NCBI GenBank assembly: GCA_022605955.1
Contig: JAKCOZ010000644.1
Location: forward strand, 1-64,000
Direction of reading: 5' to 3'
Length of the DNA: 64,000 nucleotides
DNA from: Rallus limicola
Taxonomy: Eukaryota > Chordata > Aves > Gruiformes > Rallidae
Below the pieces are notes generated by a model. The model searched no databases and was not told the origin of the DNA. It worked only from the letters and a program-made list of their open reading frames with translations. This document shows positions 48,509-61,566 of the stretch, one piece after another (position 1 is the first letter of the stretch; the number at the start of each line of letters is the position of its first letter). The translations under genes were made by a program, and so were the position numbers.

Positions 48509-51500
48509 ACCTATGCCTTTCATGCCTAGCTTCTTTACTTTGGGAGTTATTGCTGGACATTTAGCATGTTTTGAACTGCAGTCTGCTAGGGCCGAGAAAA
48601 GCACCGTAGTAGGTTCCAGGCATGTTCCCTCTTTCCAGGCAAAGGAAAAGGCTGAGAGCCAAAGTGACAGGGGCTGCTCGTGTGTCCTGTTAGGAGGTTT
48701 CAGACAAGCTATGCCTTTCAGGCCTAGCTTCTTTACTTTGGGAGTTATTGCTGGACGTTTAGCATGTTTTGAACTGCAGTCTGCTAGGGCCGAGAAAAGC
48801 ACCGTAGGAGGTTCCAGGCATGTTCCCTCTTTCCAGGCAAAGGAAAAGGCTGAGAGCCAAAGTGACAGGGTCTGCTCGTGTGTCCTGTTAGGAGGTTTCA
48901 GACAAGCTATGCCTTTCAGGCCTAGCTTCTTTACTTTGGCAGTTATTGCTTGACGTTTTGCATGTTTTGAACTGCAGTCTGCTAGGGCCGAGAAAAGCAC
49001 CGTAGGAGGTTCCAGGCATGTTCCCTCTTTCCAGGCAAAGGAAAAGGCTGAGAGCCAAAGTGACAGGGTCTGCTCGTGTGTCCTGTTAGGAGGTTTCAGA
49101 CAAGCTATGCCTTTCAGGCCTAGCTTCTTTACTTTGGGAGTTATTGCTGGACGTTTAGCATGTTTTGAACTGCAGTCTGCTAGGGCCGAGAAAAGCACCG
49201 TAGGAGGTTCCAGGCATGTTCCCTCTTTCCAGGCAAAGGAAAAGGCTGAGAGCCAAAGTGACAGGGGCTGCTCGTGTGTCCTGTTAGGAGGTTTCAGACA
49301 AGCTATGCCTTTCAGGCCTAGCTTCTTTACTTTGGGAGTTATTGCTGGACGTTTAGCATGTTTTGAACTGCAGTCTGCTAGGGCCGAGAAAAGCACCGTA
49401 GGAGGTTCCAGGCATGTTCCCTCTTTCCAGGCAAAAGAAAAGGCTGAGAGCCAAAGTGACAGGGGCTGCTCGTGTGTCCTGTTAGGAGGTTTCAGACAAG
49501 CTATGCCTTTCAGGCCTAGCTTCTTTACTTTGGGAGTTATTGCTGGACGTTTAGCATGTTTTGAACTGCAGTCTGCTAGGGCCGAGAAAAGCACCGTAGG
49601 AGGTTCCAGGCATTTTCCCTCTTTCCAGGCAAAGGAAAAGGCTGAGAGCAAAAGTGACAGGGGCTGCTCGTGTGTCCTGTTAGGAGGTTTCAGACAAGCT
49701 ATGCCTTTCAGGCCTAGCTTCTTTACTTTGGGAGTTATTGCTTGACTTTTAGCATGTTTTGAACTGCAGTCTGCTAGGGCCGAGAAAAGCACCGTAGGAG
49801 GTTCCAGGCATGTTCCCTCTTTCCAGGCAAAGGAAAAGGCTGAGAGCCAAAGTGACAGGGTCTGCTCGTGTGTCCTGTTAGGAGGTTTCAGACAAGCTAT
49901 GCCTTTCAGGCCTAGCTTCTTTACTTTGGGAGTTATTGCTGGACTTTTAGCATGTTTTGAACTGCAGTCTGCTAGGGCCGAGAAAAGCACCGTAGGAGGT
50001 TCCAGGCATGTTCCCTCTTTCCAGGCAAAGGAAAAGGCTGAGAGCCAAAGTGACAGGGTCTGCTCGTGTGTCCTGTTAGGAGGTTTCAGACAAGCTATGC
50101 CTTTCAGGCCTAGCTTCTTTACTTTGGGAGTTATTGCTGGACGTTTAGCATGTTTTGAACTGCAGTCTGCTAGGGCCGAGAAAAGCACCGTAGGAGGTTC
50201 CAGGCATGTTCCCTCTTTCCAGGCAAAGGAAAAGGCTGAGAGCCAAAGTGACAGGGGCTGCTCGTGTGTCCTGTTAGGAGGTTTCAGACAAGCTATGCCT
50301 TTCAGGCCTAGCTTCTTTACTTTGGGAGTTATTGCTGGACGTTTAGCATGTTTTGAACTGCAGTCTGCTAGGGCCGAGAAAAGCACCGTAGGAGGTTCCA
50401 GGCATGTTCCCTCTTTCCAGGCAAAAGAAAAGGCTGAGAGCCAAAGTGACAGGGGCTGCTCGTGTGTCCTGTTAGGAGGTTTCAGACAAGCTATGCCTTT
50501 CAGGCCTCGCTTCTTTACTTTGGGAGTTATTGCTGGACGTTTAGCATGTTTTGAACTGCAGTCTGCTAGGGCCGAGAAAAGCACCGTAGGAGGTTCCAGG
50601 CATGTTCCCTCTTTCCAGGCAAAGGAAAAAGCTGAGAGCCACAGTGACAGGGTCTGCTCGTGTGTCCTCTTAGGAGGTTTCAGACAAGCTATGCCTTTCA
50701 GGCCTAGCTTCTTTACTTTGGGAGTTATTGCTGGACGTTTAGCATGTTTTGAGCTGCAGTCTGCTAGGGCCGAGAAAAGCACCGTAGGAGGTTCCAGGCA
50801 TGTTCCCTCTTTCCAGGCAAAGGAAAAGGCTGAGAGCCAAAGTGACAGGGTCTGCTCGTGTGTCCTGTTAGGAGGTTTCAGACAAGCTATGCCTTTCATG
50901 CCTAGCTTCTTTACTTTGGGAGTTATTGCTGGACGTTTAGCATGTTTTGAACTGCAGTCTGCTAGGGCCGAGAAAAGCACCGTAGGAGGTTCCAGGCATG
51001 TTCCCTCTTTCCAGGCAAAGGAAAAGGCTGAGAGCCAAAGTGACAGGGTCTGCTCGTGTGTCCTGTTAGGAGGTTTCAGACAAGCTATGCCTTTCAGGCC
51101 TAGCTTCTTTACTTTGGGAGTTATTGCTGGACGTTTAGCATGTTTTGAACTGCAGTCTGCTAGGGCCGAAAAAAGCACCGTAGGAGGTTCCAGGCATGTT
51201 CCCTCTTTCCAGGCAAAGGAAAAGGCTGAGAGCCAAAGTGACAGGGTCTGCTCGTGTGTCCTGTTAGGAGGTTTCAGACAAGCTATGCCTTTCAGGCCTA
51301 GCTTCTTTACTTTGGGAGTTATTGCTGGACGTTTAGCATGTTTTGAACTGCAGTCTGCTAGGGCCGAGAAAAGCACCGTAGGAGGTTCCAGGCATGTTCC
51401 CTCTTTCCAGGCAAAGGAAAAGGCTGAGAGCCAAAGTGACAGGGTCTGCTTGTGTGTCCTGTTAGGAGGTTTCAGACAAGCTATGCCTTTCATGCCTAGC

Positions 51501-51921
51501 TTCTTTACTTTGGGAGTTATTGCTGGACGTTTAGCATGTTTTGAGCTGCAGTCTGCTAGGGCCGAGAAAAGCACCGTAGGAGGTTCCAGGCATGTTCCCT
51601 CTTTCCAGGCAAAGGAAAAGGCTGAGAGCCAAAGTGACAGGGTCTGCTCGTGTGTCCTCTTAGGAGGTTTCAGACAAGCTATGCCTTTCAGGCCTAGCTT
51701 CTTTACTTTGGGAGTTATTGCTGGACGTTTAGCATGTTTTGAACTGCAGTCTGCTAGGGCCGAGAAAAGCACCGTAGGAGGTTCCAGGCATGTTCCCTCT
51801 TTCCAGGCAAAGGAAAAGGCTGAGAGCCAAAGTGACAGGGTCTGCTCGTGTGTCCTGTTAGGAGGTTTCAGAAAAGCTATGCTATTCAGGCCTAGCTTGT
51901 CTGAAACCTCCTAACAGGACA
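48509..51921 (+). repeat. Large higher-order block, copy 1 (17 monomers)
   Basis: It starts after hairpin 29 and ends at hairpin 30. Shared ordered markers: GTAGTAGG (near 48606), the stop-bearing unit (48938), GCAAAAGAAAAGG units, GAGAGCAAAAG, GGAAAAAGCTGAGAGCCACAG, and GAGCTGCAGTCTG. Copies at 51922 and 56768 have 22 and 24 monomers. This copy lacks the ATGGCTGAG and CGTGTATCC changes that the other two share. Confidence 0.86.
51851..51921. repeat. Hairpin insertion 30 (A mismatch, CTATT loop)
   Basis: As hairpin 29, followed by ACCTATGCCTTTCATGCC. Twenty-two monomers to the next hairpin. Confidence 0.95.
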
Positions 51922-54900
51922 ACCTATGCCTTTCATGCCTAGCTTCTTTACTTTGGGAGTTATTGCTGGACATTTAGCATGTTTTGAACTGCAGTCTGCT
52001 AGGGCCGAGAAAAGCACCGTAGTAGGTTCCAGGCATGTTCCCTCTTTCCAGGCAAAGGAAATGGCTGAGAGCCAAAGTGACAGGGGCTGCTCGTGTATCC
52101 TGTTAGGAGGTTTCAGACAAGCTATGCCTTTCAGGCCTAGCTTCTTTACTTTGGGAGTTATTGCTGGACGTTTAGCATGTTTTGAACTGCAGTCTGCTAG
52201 GGCCGAGAAAAGCACCGTAGGAGGTTCCAGGCATGTTCCCTCTTTCCAGGCAAAGGAAAAGGCTGAGAGCCAAAGTGACAGGGTCTGCTCGTGTGTCCTG
52301 TTAGGAGGTTTCAGACAAGCTATGCCTTTCAGGCCTAGCTTCTTTACTTTGGCAGTTATTGCTTGACGTTTTGCATGTTTTGAACTGCAGTCTGCTAGGG
52401 CCGAGAAAAGCACCGTAGGAGGTTCCAGGCATGTTCCCTCTTTCCAGGCAAAGGAAAAGGCTGAGAGCCAAAGTGACAGGGTCTGCTCGTGTGTCCTGTT
52501 AGGAGGTTTCAGACAAGCTATGCCTTTCAGGCCTAGCTTCTTTACTTTGGGAGTTATTGCTGGACGTTTAGCATGTTTTGAACTGCAGTCTGCTAGGGCC
52601 GAGAAAAGCACCGTAGGAGGTTCCAGGCATGTTCCCTCTTTCCAGGCAAAGGAAAAGGCTGAGAGCCAAAGTGACAGGGGCTGCTCGTGTGTCCTGTTAG
52701 GAGGTTTCAGACAAGCTATGCCTTTCAGGCCTAGCTTCTTTACTTTGGGAGTTATTGCTGGACGTTTAGCATGTTTTGAACTGCAGTCTGCTAGGGCCGA
52801 GAAAAGCACCGTAGGAGGTTCCAGGCATGTTCCCTCTTTCCAGGCAAAAGAAAAGGCTGAGAGCCAAAGTGACAGGGGCTGCTCGTGTGTCCTGTTAGGA
52901 GGTTTCAGACAAGCTATGCCTTTCAGGCCTAGCTTCTTTACTTTGGGAGTTATTGCTGGACGTTTAGCATGTTTTGAACTGCAGTCTGCTAGGGCCGAGA
53001 AAAGCACCGTAGGAGGTTCCAGGCATGTTCCCTCTTTCCAGGCAAAGGAAAAGGCTGAGAGCAAAAGTGACAGGGGCTGCTCGTGTGTCCTGTTAGGAGG
53101 TTTCAGACAAGCTATGCCTTTCAGGCCTAGCTTCTTTACTTTGGGAGTTATTGCTGGACGTTTAGCATGTTTTGAACTGCAGTCTGCTAGGGCCGAGAAA
53201 AGCACCGTAGGAGGTTCCAGGCATGTTCCCTCTTTCCAGGCAAAGGAAAAGGCTGAGAGCCAAAGTGACAGAGGCTGCTCATGTGTCCTGTTAGGAGGTT
53301 TCAGACAAGCTATGCCTTTCAGGCCTAGCTTCTTTACTTTGGGAGTTATTGCTGGACGTTTAGCATGTTTTGAACTGCAGTCTGCTAGGGCCGAGAAAAG
53401 CACCGTACGAGGTTCCAGGCATGTTCCCTCTTTCCAGGCAAAGGAAAAGGCTGAGAGCCAAAGTGACAGGGGCTGCTCGTGTGTCCTGTTAGGAGGTTTC
53501 AGACAAGCTATGCCTTTCAGGCCTAGCTTCTTTACTTTGGGAGTTATTGCTGGACGTTTAGCATGTTTTGAACTGCAGTCTGCTAGGGCCGAGAAAAGCA
53601 CCGTAGGAGGTTCCAGGCATGTTCCCTCTATCCAGGCAAAGGAAAAGGCTGAGAGCCAAAGTGACAGGGGCTGCTCGTGTGTCCTGTTAGGAGGTTTCAG
53701 ACAAGCTATGCCTTTCAGGCCTAGCTTCTTAGCTTTGGGAGTTATTGCTGGACTTTTAGCATGTTTTGAACTGCAGTCTGCTAGGGCCGAGAAAAGCACC
53801 GTAGGAGGTTCCAGGCATGTTCCCTCTTTCCAGGCAAAGGAAAAGGCTGAGAGCCAAAGTGACAGGGTCTGCTCGTGTGTCCTGTTAGGAGGTTTCAGAC
53901 AAGCTATGCCTTTCAGGCCTAGCTTCTTTACTTTGGGAGTTATTGCTGGACGTTTAGCATGTTTTGAACTGCAGTCTGCTAGGGCCGAGAAAAGCACCGT
54001 AGGAGGTTCCAGGCATGTTCCCTCTTTCCAGGCAAAGGAAAAGGCTGAGAGCCAAAGTGACAGGGGCTGCTCGTGTGTCCTGTTAGGAGGTTTCAGACAA
54101 GCTATGCCTTTCAGGCCTAGCTTCTTTACTTTGGGAGTTATTGCTGGACGTTTAGCATGTTTTGAACTGCAGTCTGCTAGGGCCGAGAAAAGCACCGTAG
54201 GAGGTTCCAGGCATGTTCCCTCTTTCCAGGCAAAAGAAAAGGCTGAGAGCCAAAGTGACAGGGGCTGCTCGTGTGTCCTGTTAGGAGGTTTCAGACAAGC
54301 TATGCCTTTCAGGCCTAGCTTCTTTACTTTGGGAGTTATTGCTGGACGTTTAGCATGTTTTGAACTGCAGTCTGCTAGGGCCGAGAAAAGCACCGTAGGA
54401 GGTTCCAGGCATGTTCCCTCTTTCCAGGCAAAGGAAAAAGCTGAGAGCCACAGTGACAGGGTCTGCTCGTGTGTCCTCTTAGGAGGTTTCAGACAAGCTA
54501 TGCCTTTCAGGCCTAGCTTCTTTACTTTGGGAGTTATTGCTGGACGTTTAGCATGTTTTGAACTGCAGTCTGCTAGGGCCGAGAAAAGCACCGTAGGAGG
54601 TTCCAGGCATGTTCCCTCTTTCCAGGCAAAGGAAAAGGCTGAGAGCCAAAGTGACAGGGTCTGCTCGTGTGTCCTGTTAGGAGGTTTCAGACAAGCTATG
54701 CCTTTCATGCCTAGCTTCTTTACTTTGGGAGTTATTGCTGGACGTTTAGCATGTTTTGAACTGCAGTCTGCTAGGGCCGAGAAAAGCACCGTAGGAGGTT
54801 CCAGGCATGTTCCCTCTTTCCAGGCAAAGGAAAAGGCTGAGAGCCAAAGTGACAGGGTCTGCTCGTGTGTCCTGTTAGGAGGTTTCAGACAAGCTATGCC

Positions 54901-56324
54901 TTTCAGGCCTAGCTTCTTTACTTTGGGAGTTATTGCTGGACGTTTAGCATGTTTTGAACTGCAGTCTGCTAGGGCCGAGAAAAGCACCGTAGGAGGTTCC
55001 AGGCATGTTCCCTCTTTCCAGGCAAAGGAAAAGGCTGAGAGCCAAAGTGACAGGGTCTGCTTGTGTGTCCTGTTAGGAGGTTTCAGACAAGCTATGCCTT
55101 TCAGGCCTAGCTTCTTTACTTTGGGAGTTATTGCTGGACGTTTAGCATGTTTTGAACTGCAGTCTGCTAGGGCCGAGAAAAGCACCGTAGGAGGTTCCAG
55201 GCATGTTCCCTCTTTCCAGGCAAAGGAAAAGGCTGAGAGCCAAAGTGACAGGGTCTGCTTGTGTGTCCTGTTAGGAGGTTTCAGACAAGCTATGCCTTTC
55301 ATGCCTAGCTTCTTTACTTTGGGAGTTATTGCTGGACGTTTAGCATGTTTTGAGCTGCAGTCTGCTAGGGCCGAGAAAAGCACCGTAGGAGGTTCCAGGC
55401 ATGTTCCCTCTTTCCAGGCAAAGGAAAAGGCTGAGAGCCAAAGTGACAGGGTCTGCTCGTGTGTCCTCTTAGGAGGTTTCAGACAAGCTATGCCTTTCAG
55501 GCCTAGCTTCTTTACTTTGGGAGTTATTGCTGGACGTTTAGCATGTTTTGAACTGCAGTCTGCTAGGGCCGAGAAAAGCACCGTAGGAGGTTCCAGGCAT
55601 GTTCCCTCTTTCCAGGCAAAGGAAAAGGCTGAGAGCCAAAGTGACAGGGTCTGCTCGTGTGTCCTGTTAGGAGGTTTCAGACAAGCTATGCCTTTCAGGC
55701 CTAGCTTCTTTACTTTGGGAGTTATTGCTGGACGTTTAGCATGTTTTGAACTGCAGTCTGCTAGGGCCGAGAAAAGCACCGTAGGAGGTTCCAGGCATGT
55801 TCCCTCTTTCCAGGCAAAGGAAAAGGCTGAGAGCCAAAGTGACAGGGTCTGCTCGTGTGTACTGTTAGGAGGTTTCAGACAAGCTATGCCTTTCAGGCCT
55901 AGCTTCTTTACTTTGGGAGTTATTGCTGGACGTTTAGCATGTTTTGAACTGCAGTCTGCTAGGGCCGAGAAAAGCACCGTAGGAGGTTCCAGGCATGTTC
56001 CCTCTTTCCAGGCAAAGGAAAAGGCTGAGAGCCAAAGTGACAGGGTCTGCTCGTGTGTCCTGTTAGGAGGTTTCAGACAAGCTATGCCTTTCAGGCCTAG
56101 CTTCTTTACTTTGGGAGTTATTGCTGGACGTTTAGCATGTTTTGAACTGCAGTCTGCTAGGGCCGAGAAAAGCACCGTAGGAGGTTCCAGGCATGTTCCC
56201 TCTTTCCAGGCAAAGGAAAAGGCTGAGAGCCAAAGTGACAGGGTCTGCTCGTGTGTCCTGTTAGGAGGTTTCAGACAAGCTATGCCTTTCAGGCCTAGCT
56301 TGTCTGAAACCTCCTAACAGGACA
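51922..56324 (+). repeat. Large higher-order block, copy 2 (22 monomers)
   Basis: Markers in the same order as copy 1. It shares GGAAATGGCTGAG (near 52057) and CGTGTATCC (near 52093) with copy 3 only, as well as CTTCTTAGCTTTGGG (near 53726), so copies 2 and 3 are the closest pair. It ends in hairpin 31 with perfect arms, unlike copy 1. Confidence 0.87.
56254..56324. repeat. Hairpin insertion 31 (perfect arms)
   Basis: Perfect arms, common loop; the following unit starts ATGCCTTTCAGGCC. Two monomers to the next hairpin; the second has GGCAAAGTAAAAGG (56653), which makes a stop in the + frame. Confidence 0.95.
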
Positions 56325-56696
56325 AGCTATGCCTTTCAGGCCTAGCTTCTTTACTTTGGGAGTTATTGCTGGACGTTTAGCATGTTTTGAACTGCAGTCT
56401 GCTAGGGCCGAGAAAAGCACCGTAGGAGGTTCCAGGCATGTTCCCTCTTTCCAGGCAAAGGAAAAGGCTGAGAGCCAAAGTGACAGGGTCTGCTCGTGTG
56501 TCCTGTTAGGAGGTTTCAGACAAGCTATGCCTTTCAGGCCTAGCTTCTTTACTTTGGGAGTTATTGCTGGACGTTTAGCATGTTTTGAACTGCAGTCTGC
56601 TAGGGCCGAGAAAAGCACCGTAGGAGGTTCCAGGCATGTTCCCTCTTTCCAGGCAAAGTAAAAGGCTGAGAGCCAAAGTGACAGGGTCTGCTCGTG

Positions 56697-56767
56697 TGTC
56701 CTGTTAGGAGGTTTCAGAAAAGCTATGCTATTCAGGCCTAGCTTGTCTGAAACCTCCTAACAGGACA
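56697..56767. repeat. Hairpin insertion 32 (A mismatch, CTATT loop)
   Basis: As hairpin 29, followed by ACCTATGCCTTTCATGCC and a GTAGTAGG unit. Twenty-four monomers to the next hairpin. Confidence 0.95.
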
Positions 56768-59700
56768 ACCTATGCCTTTCATGCCTAGCTTCTTTACTTT
56801 GGGAGTTATTGCTGGACATTTAGCATGTTTTGAACTGCAGTCTGCTAGGGCCGAGAAAAGCACCGTAGTAGGTTCCAGGCATGTTCCCTCTTTCCAGGCA
56901 AAGGAAATGGCTGAGAGCCAAAGTGACAGGGGCTGCTCGTGTATCCTGTTAGGAGGTTTCAGACAAGCTATGCCTTTCAGGCCTAGCTTCTTTACTTTGG
57001 GAGTTATTGCTGGACGTTTAGCATGTTTTGAACTGCAGTCTGCTAGGGCCGAGAAAAGCACCGTAGGAGGTTCCAGGCATGTTCCCTCTTTCCAGGCAAA
57101 GGAAAAGGCTGAGAGCCAAAGTGACAGGGTCTGCTCGTGTGTCCTGTTAGGAGGTTTCAGACAAGCTATGCCTTTCAGGCCTAGCTTCTTTACTTTGGCA
57201 GTTATTGCTTGACGTTTTGCATGTTTTGAACTGCAGTCTGCTAGGGCCGAGAAAAGCACCGTAGGAGGTTCCAGGCATGTTCCCTCTTTCCAGGCAAAGG
57301 AAAAGGCTGAGAGCCAAAGTGACAGGGTCTGCTCGTGTGTCCTGTTAGGAGGTTTCAGACAAGCTATGCCTTTCAGGCCTAGCTTCTTTACTTTGGGAGT
57401 TATTGCTGGACGTTTAGCATGTTTTGAACTGCAGTCTGCTAGGGCCGAGAAAAGCACCGTAGGAGGTTCCAGGCATGTTCCCTCTTTCCAGGCAAAAGAA
57501 AAGGCTGAGAGCCAAAGTGACAGGGGCTGCTCGTGTGTCCTGTTAGGAGGTTTCAGACAAGCTATGCCTTTCAGGCCTAGCTTCTTTACTTTGGGAGTTA
57601 TTGCTGGACGTTTAGCATGTTTTGAACTGCAGTCTGCTAGGGCCGAGAAAAGCACCGTAGGAGGTTCCAGGCATGTTCCCTCTTTCCAGGCAAAGGAAAA
57701 GGCTGAGAGCAAAAGTGACAGGGGCTGCTCGTGTGTCCTGTTAGGAGGTTTCAGACAAGCTATGCCTTTCAGGCCTAGCTTCTTTACTTTGGGAGTTATT
57801 GCTGGACGTTTAGCATGTTTTGAACTGCAGTCTGCTAGGGCCGAGAAAAGCACCGTAGGAGGTTCCAGGCATGTTCCCTCTTTCCAGGCAAAGGAAAAGG
57901 CTGAGAGCCAAAGTGACAGGGGCTGCTCGTGTGTCCTGTTAGGAGGTTTCAGACAAGCTATGCCTTTCAGGCCTAGCTTCTTTACTTTGGGAGTTATTGC
58001 TGGACGTTTAGCATGTTTTGAACTGCAGTCTGCTAGGGCCGAGAAAAGCACCGTAGGAGGTTCCAGGCATGTTCCCTCTTTCCAGGCAAAGGAAAAGGCT
58101 GAGAGCAAAAGTGACAGGGGCTGCTCGTGTGTCCTGTTAGGAGGTTTCAGACAAGCTATGCCTTTCAGGCCTAGCTTCTTTACTTTGGGAGTTATTGCTG
58201 GACGTTTAGCATGTTTTGAACTGCAGTCTGCTAGGGCCGAGAAAAGCACCGTAGGAGGTTCCAGGCATGTTCCCTCTTTCCAGGCAAAGGAAAAGGCTGA
58301 GAGCCAAAGTGACAGAGGCTGCTCATGTGTCCTGTTAGGAGGTTTCAGACAAGCTATGCCTTTCAGGCCTAGCTTCTTTACTTTGGGAGTTATTGCTGGA
58401 CGTTTAGCATGTTTTGAACTGCAGTCTGCTAGGGCCGAGAAAAGCACCGTACGAGGTTCCAGGCATGTTCCCTCTTTCCAGGCAAAGGAAAAGGCTGAGA
58501 GCCAAAGTGACAGGGGCTGCTCGTGTGTCCTGTTAGGAGGTTTCAGACAAGCTATGCCTTTCAGGCCTAGCTTCTTTACTTTGGGAGTTATTGCTGGACG
58601 TTTAGCATGTTTTGAACTGCAGTCTGCTAGGGCCGAGAAAAGCACCGTAGGAGGTTCCAGGCATGTTCCCTCTATCCAGGCAAAGGAAAAGGCTGAGAGC
58701 CAAAGTGACAGGGTCTGCTCGTGTGTCCTGTTAGGAGGTTTCAGACAAGCTATGCCTTTCAGGCCTAGCTTCTTAGCTTTGGGAGTTATTGCTGGACTTT
58801 TAGCATGTTTTGAACTGCAGTCTGCTAGGGCCGAGAAAAGCACCGTAGGAGGTTCCAGGCATGTTCCCTCTTTCCAGGCAAAGGAAAAGGCTGAGAGCCA
58901 AAGTGACAGGGTCTGCTCGTGTGTCCTGTTAGGAGGTTTCAGACAAGCTATGCCTTTCAGGCCTAGCTTCTTTACTTTGGGAGTTATTGCTGGACGTTTA
59001 GCATGTTTTGAACTGCAGTCTGCTAGGGCCGAGAAAAGCACCGTAGGAGGTTCCAGGCATGTTCCCTCTTTCCAGGCAAAGGAAAAGGCTGAGAGCCAAA
59101 GTGACAGGGGCTGCTCGTGTGTCCTGTTAGGAGGTTTCAGACAAGCTATGCCTTTCAGGCCTAGCTTCTTTACTTTGGGAGTTATTGCTGGACGTTTAGC
59201 ATGTTTTGAACTGCAGTCTGCTAGGGCCGAGAAAAGCACCGTAGGAGGTTCCAGGCATGTTCCCTCTTTCCAGGCAAAAGAAAAGGCTGAGAGCCAAAGT
59301 GACAGGGGCTGCTCGTGTGTCCTGTTAGGAGGTTTCAGACAAGCTATGCCTTTCAGGCCTAGCTTCTTTACTTTGGGAGTTATTGCTGGACGTTTAGCAT
59401 GTTTTGAACTGCAGTCTGCTAGGGCCGAGAAAAGCACCGTAGGAGGTTCCAGGCATGTTCCCTCTTTCCAGGCAAAGGAAAAAGCTGAGAGCCACAGTGA
59501 CAGGGTCTGCTCGTGTGTCCTCTTAGGAGGTTTCAGACAAGCTATGCCTTTCAGGCCTAGCTTCTTTACTTTGGGAGTTATTGCTGGACGTTTAGCATGT
59601 TTTGAACTGCAGTCTGCTAGGGCCGAGAAAAGCACCGTAGGAGGTTCCAGGCATGTTCCCTCTTTCCAGGCAAAGGAAAAGGCTGAGAGCCAAAGTGACA

Positions 59701-61566
59701 GGGTCTGCTCGTGTGTCCTGTTAGGAGGTTTCAGACAAGCTATGCCTTTCATGCCTAGCTTCTTTACTTTGGGATTTATTGCTGGACGTTTAGCATGTTT
59801 TGAACTGCAGTCTGCTAGGGCCGAGAAAAGCACCGTAGGAGGTTCCAGGCATGTTCCCTCTTTCCAGGCAAAGGAAAAGGCTGAGAGCCAAAGTGACAGG
59901 GTCTGCTCGTGTGTCCTGTTAGGAGGTTTCAGACAAGCTATGCCTTTCAGGCCTAGCTTCTTTACTTTGGGAGTTATTGCTGGACGTTTAGCATGTTTTG
60001 AACTGCAGTCTGCTAGGGCCGAGAAAAGCACCGTAGGAGGTTCCAGGCATGTTCCCTCTTTCCAGGCAAAGGAAAAGGCTGAGAGCCAAAGTGACAGGGT
60101 CTGCTCGTGTGTCCTGTTAGGAGGTTTCAGACAAGCTATGCCTTTCAGGCCTAGCTTCTTTACTTTGGGAGTTATTGCTGGACGTTTAGCATGTTTTGAA
60201 CTGCAGTCTGCTAGGGCCGAGAAAAGCACCGTAGGAGGTTCCAGGCATGTTCCCTCTTTCCAGGCAAAGGAAAAGGCTGAGAGCCAAAGTGACAGGGTCT
60301 GCTCGTGTGTCCTGTTAGGAGGTTTCAGACAAGCTATGCCTTTCAGGCCTAGCTTCTTTACTTTGGGAGTTATTGCTGGACGTTTAGCATGTTTTGAACT
60401 GCAGTCTGCTAGGGCCGAGAAAAGCACCGTAGGAGGTTCCAGGCATGTTCCCTCTTTCCAGGCAAAGGAAAAGGCTGAGAGCCAAAGTGACAGGGTCTGC
60501 TTGTGTGTCCTGTTAGGAGGTTTCAGAAAAGGTATGCCTTTCAGGCCTAGCTTCTTTACTTTGGGAGTTATTGCTGGACGTTTAGCATGTTTTGAGCTGC
60601 AGTCTGCTAGGGCCGAGAAAAGCACCGTAGGAGGTTCCAGGCATGTTCCCTCTTTCCAGGCAAAGGAAAAGGCTGAGAGCCAAAGTGACAGGGTCTGCTC
60701 GTGTGTCCTCTTAGGAGGTTTCAGACAAGCTATGCCTTTCAGGCCTAGCTTCTTTACTTTGGGAGTTATTGCTGGACGTTTAGCATGTTTTGAACTGCAG
60801 TCTGCTAGGGCCGAGAAAAGCACCGTAGGAGGTTCCAGGCATGTTCCCTCTTTCCAGGCAAAGGAAAAGGCTGAGAGCCAAAGTGACAGGGTCTGCTCGT
60901 GTGTCCTGTTAGGAGGTTTCAGACAAGCTATGCCTTTCAGGCCTAGCTTCTTTACTTTGGGAGTTATTGCTGGACGTTTAGCATGTTTTGAACTGCAGTC
61001 TGCTAGGGCCGAGAAAAGCACCGTAGGAGGTTCCAGGCATGTTCCCTCTTTCCAGGCAAAGGAAAAGGCTGAGAGCCAAAGTGACAGGGTCTGCTCGTGT
61101 GTCCTGTTAGGAGGTTTCAGACAAGCTATGCCTTTCAGGCCTAGCTTCTTTACTTTGGGAGTTATTGCTGGACGTTTAGCATGTTTTGAACTGCAGTCTG
61201 CTAGGGCCGAGAAAAGCACCGTAGGAGGTTCCAGGCATGTTCCCTCTTTCCAGGCAAAGGAAAAGGCTGAGAGCCAAAGTGACAGGGTCTGCTCGTGTGT
61301 CCTGTTAGGAGGTTTCAGACAAGCTATGCCTTTCAGGCCTAGCTTCTTTACTTTGGGAGTTATTGCTGGACGTTTAGCATGTTTTGAACTGCAGTCTGCT
61401 AGGGCCGAGAAAAGCACCGTAGGAGGTTCCAGGCATGTTCCCTCTTTCCAGGCAAAGGAAAAGGCTGAGAGCCAAAGTGACAGGGTCTGCTCGTGTGTCC
61501 TGTTAGGAGGTTTCAGACAAGCTATGCCTTTCAGGCCTAGCTTGTCTGAAACCTCCTAACAGGACA
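56768..61566 (+). repeat. Large higher-order block, copy 3 (24 monomers)
   Basis: It shares with copy 2 the ATGGCTGAG, CGTGTATCC and CTTAGCTTTGGG changes and the order of later markers. Relative to copy 2 it has a further GAGAGCAAAAG unit (57706 and 58102, 396 bp apart), indicating an added two-monomer segment. It ends in hairpin 33. Confidence 0.87.
61496..61566. repeat. Hairpin insertion 33 (perfect arms)
   Basis: Perfect arms, common loop; the following unit starts ATGCCTTTCAGGCC, as after hairpin 24, its duplicate 17,055 bp upstream. Nine monomers to the next hairpin. Confidence 0.95.
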
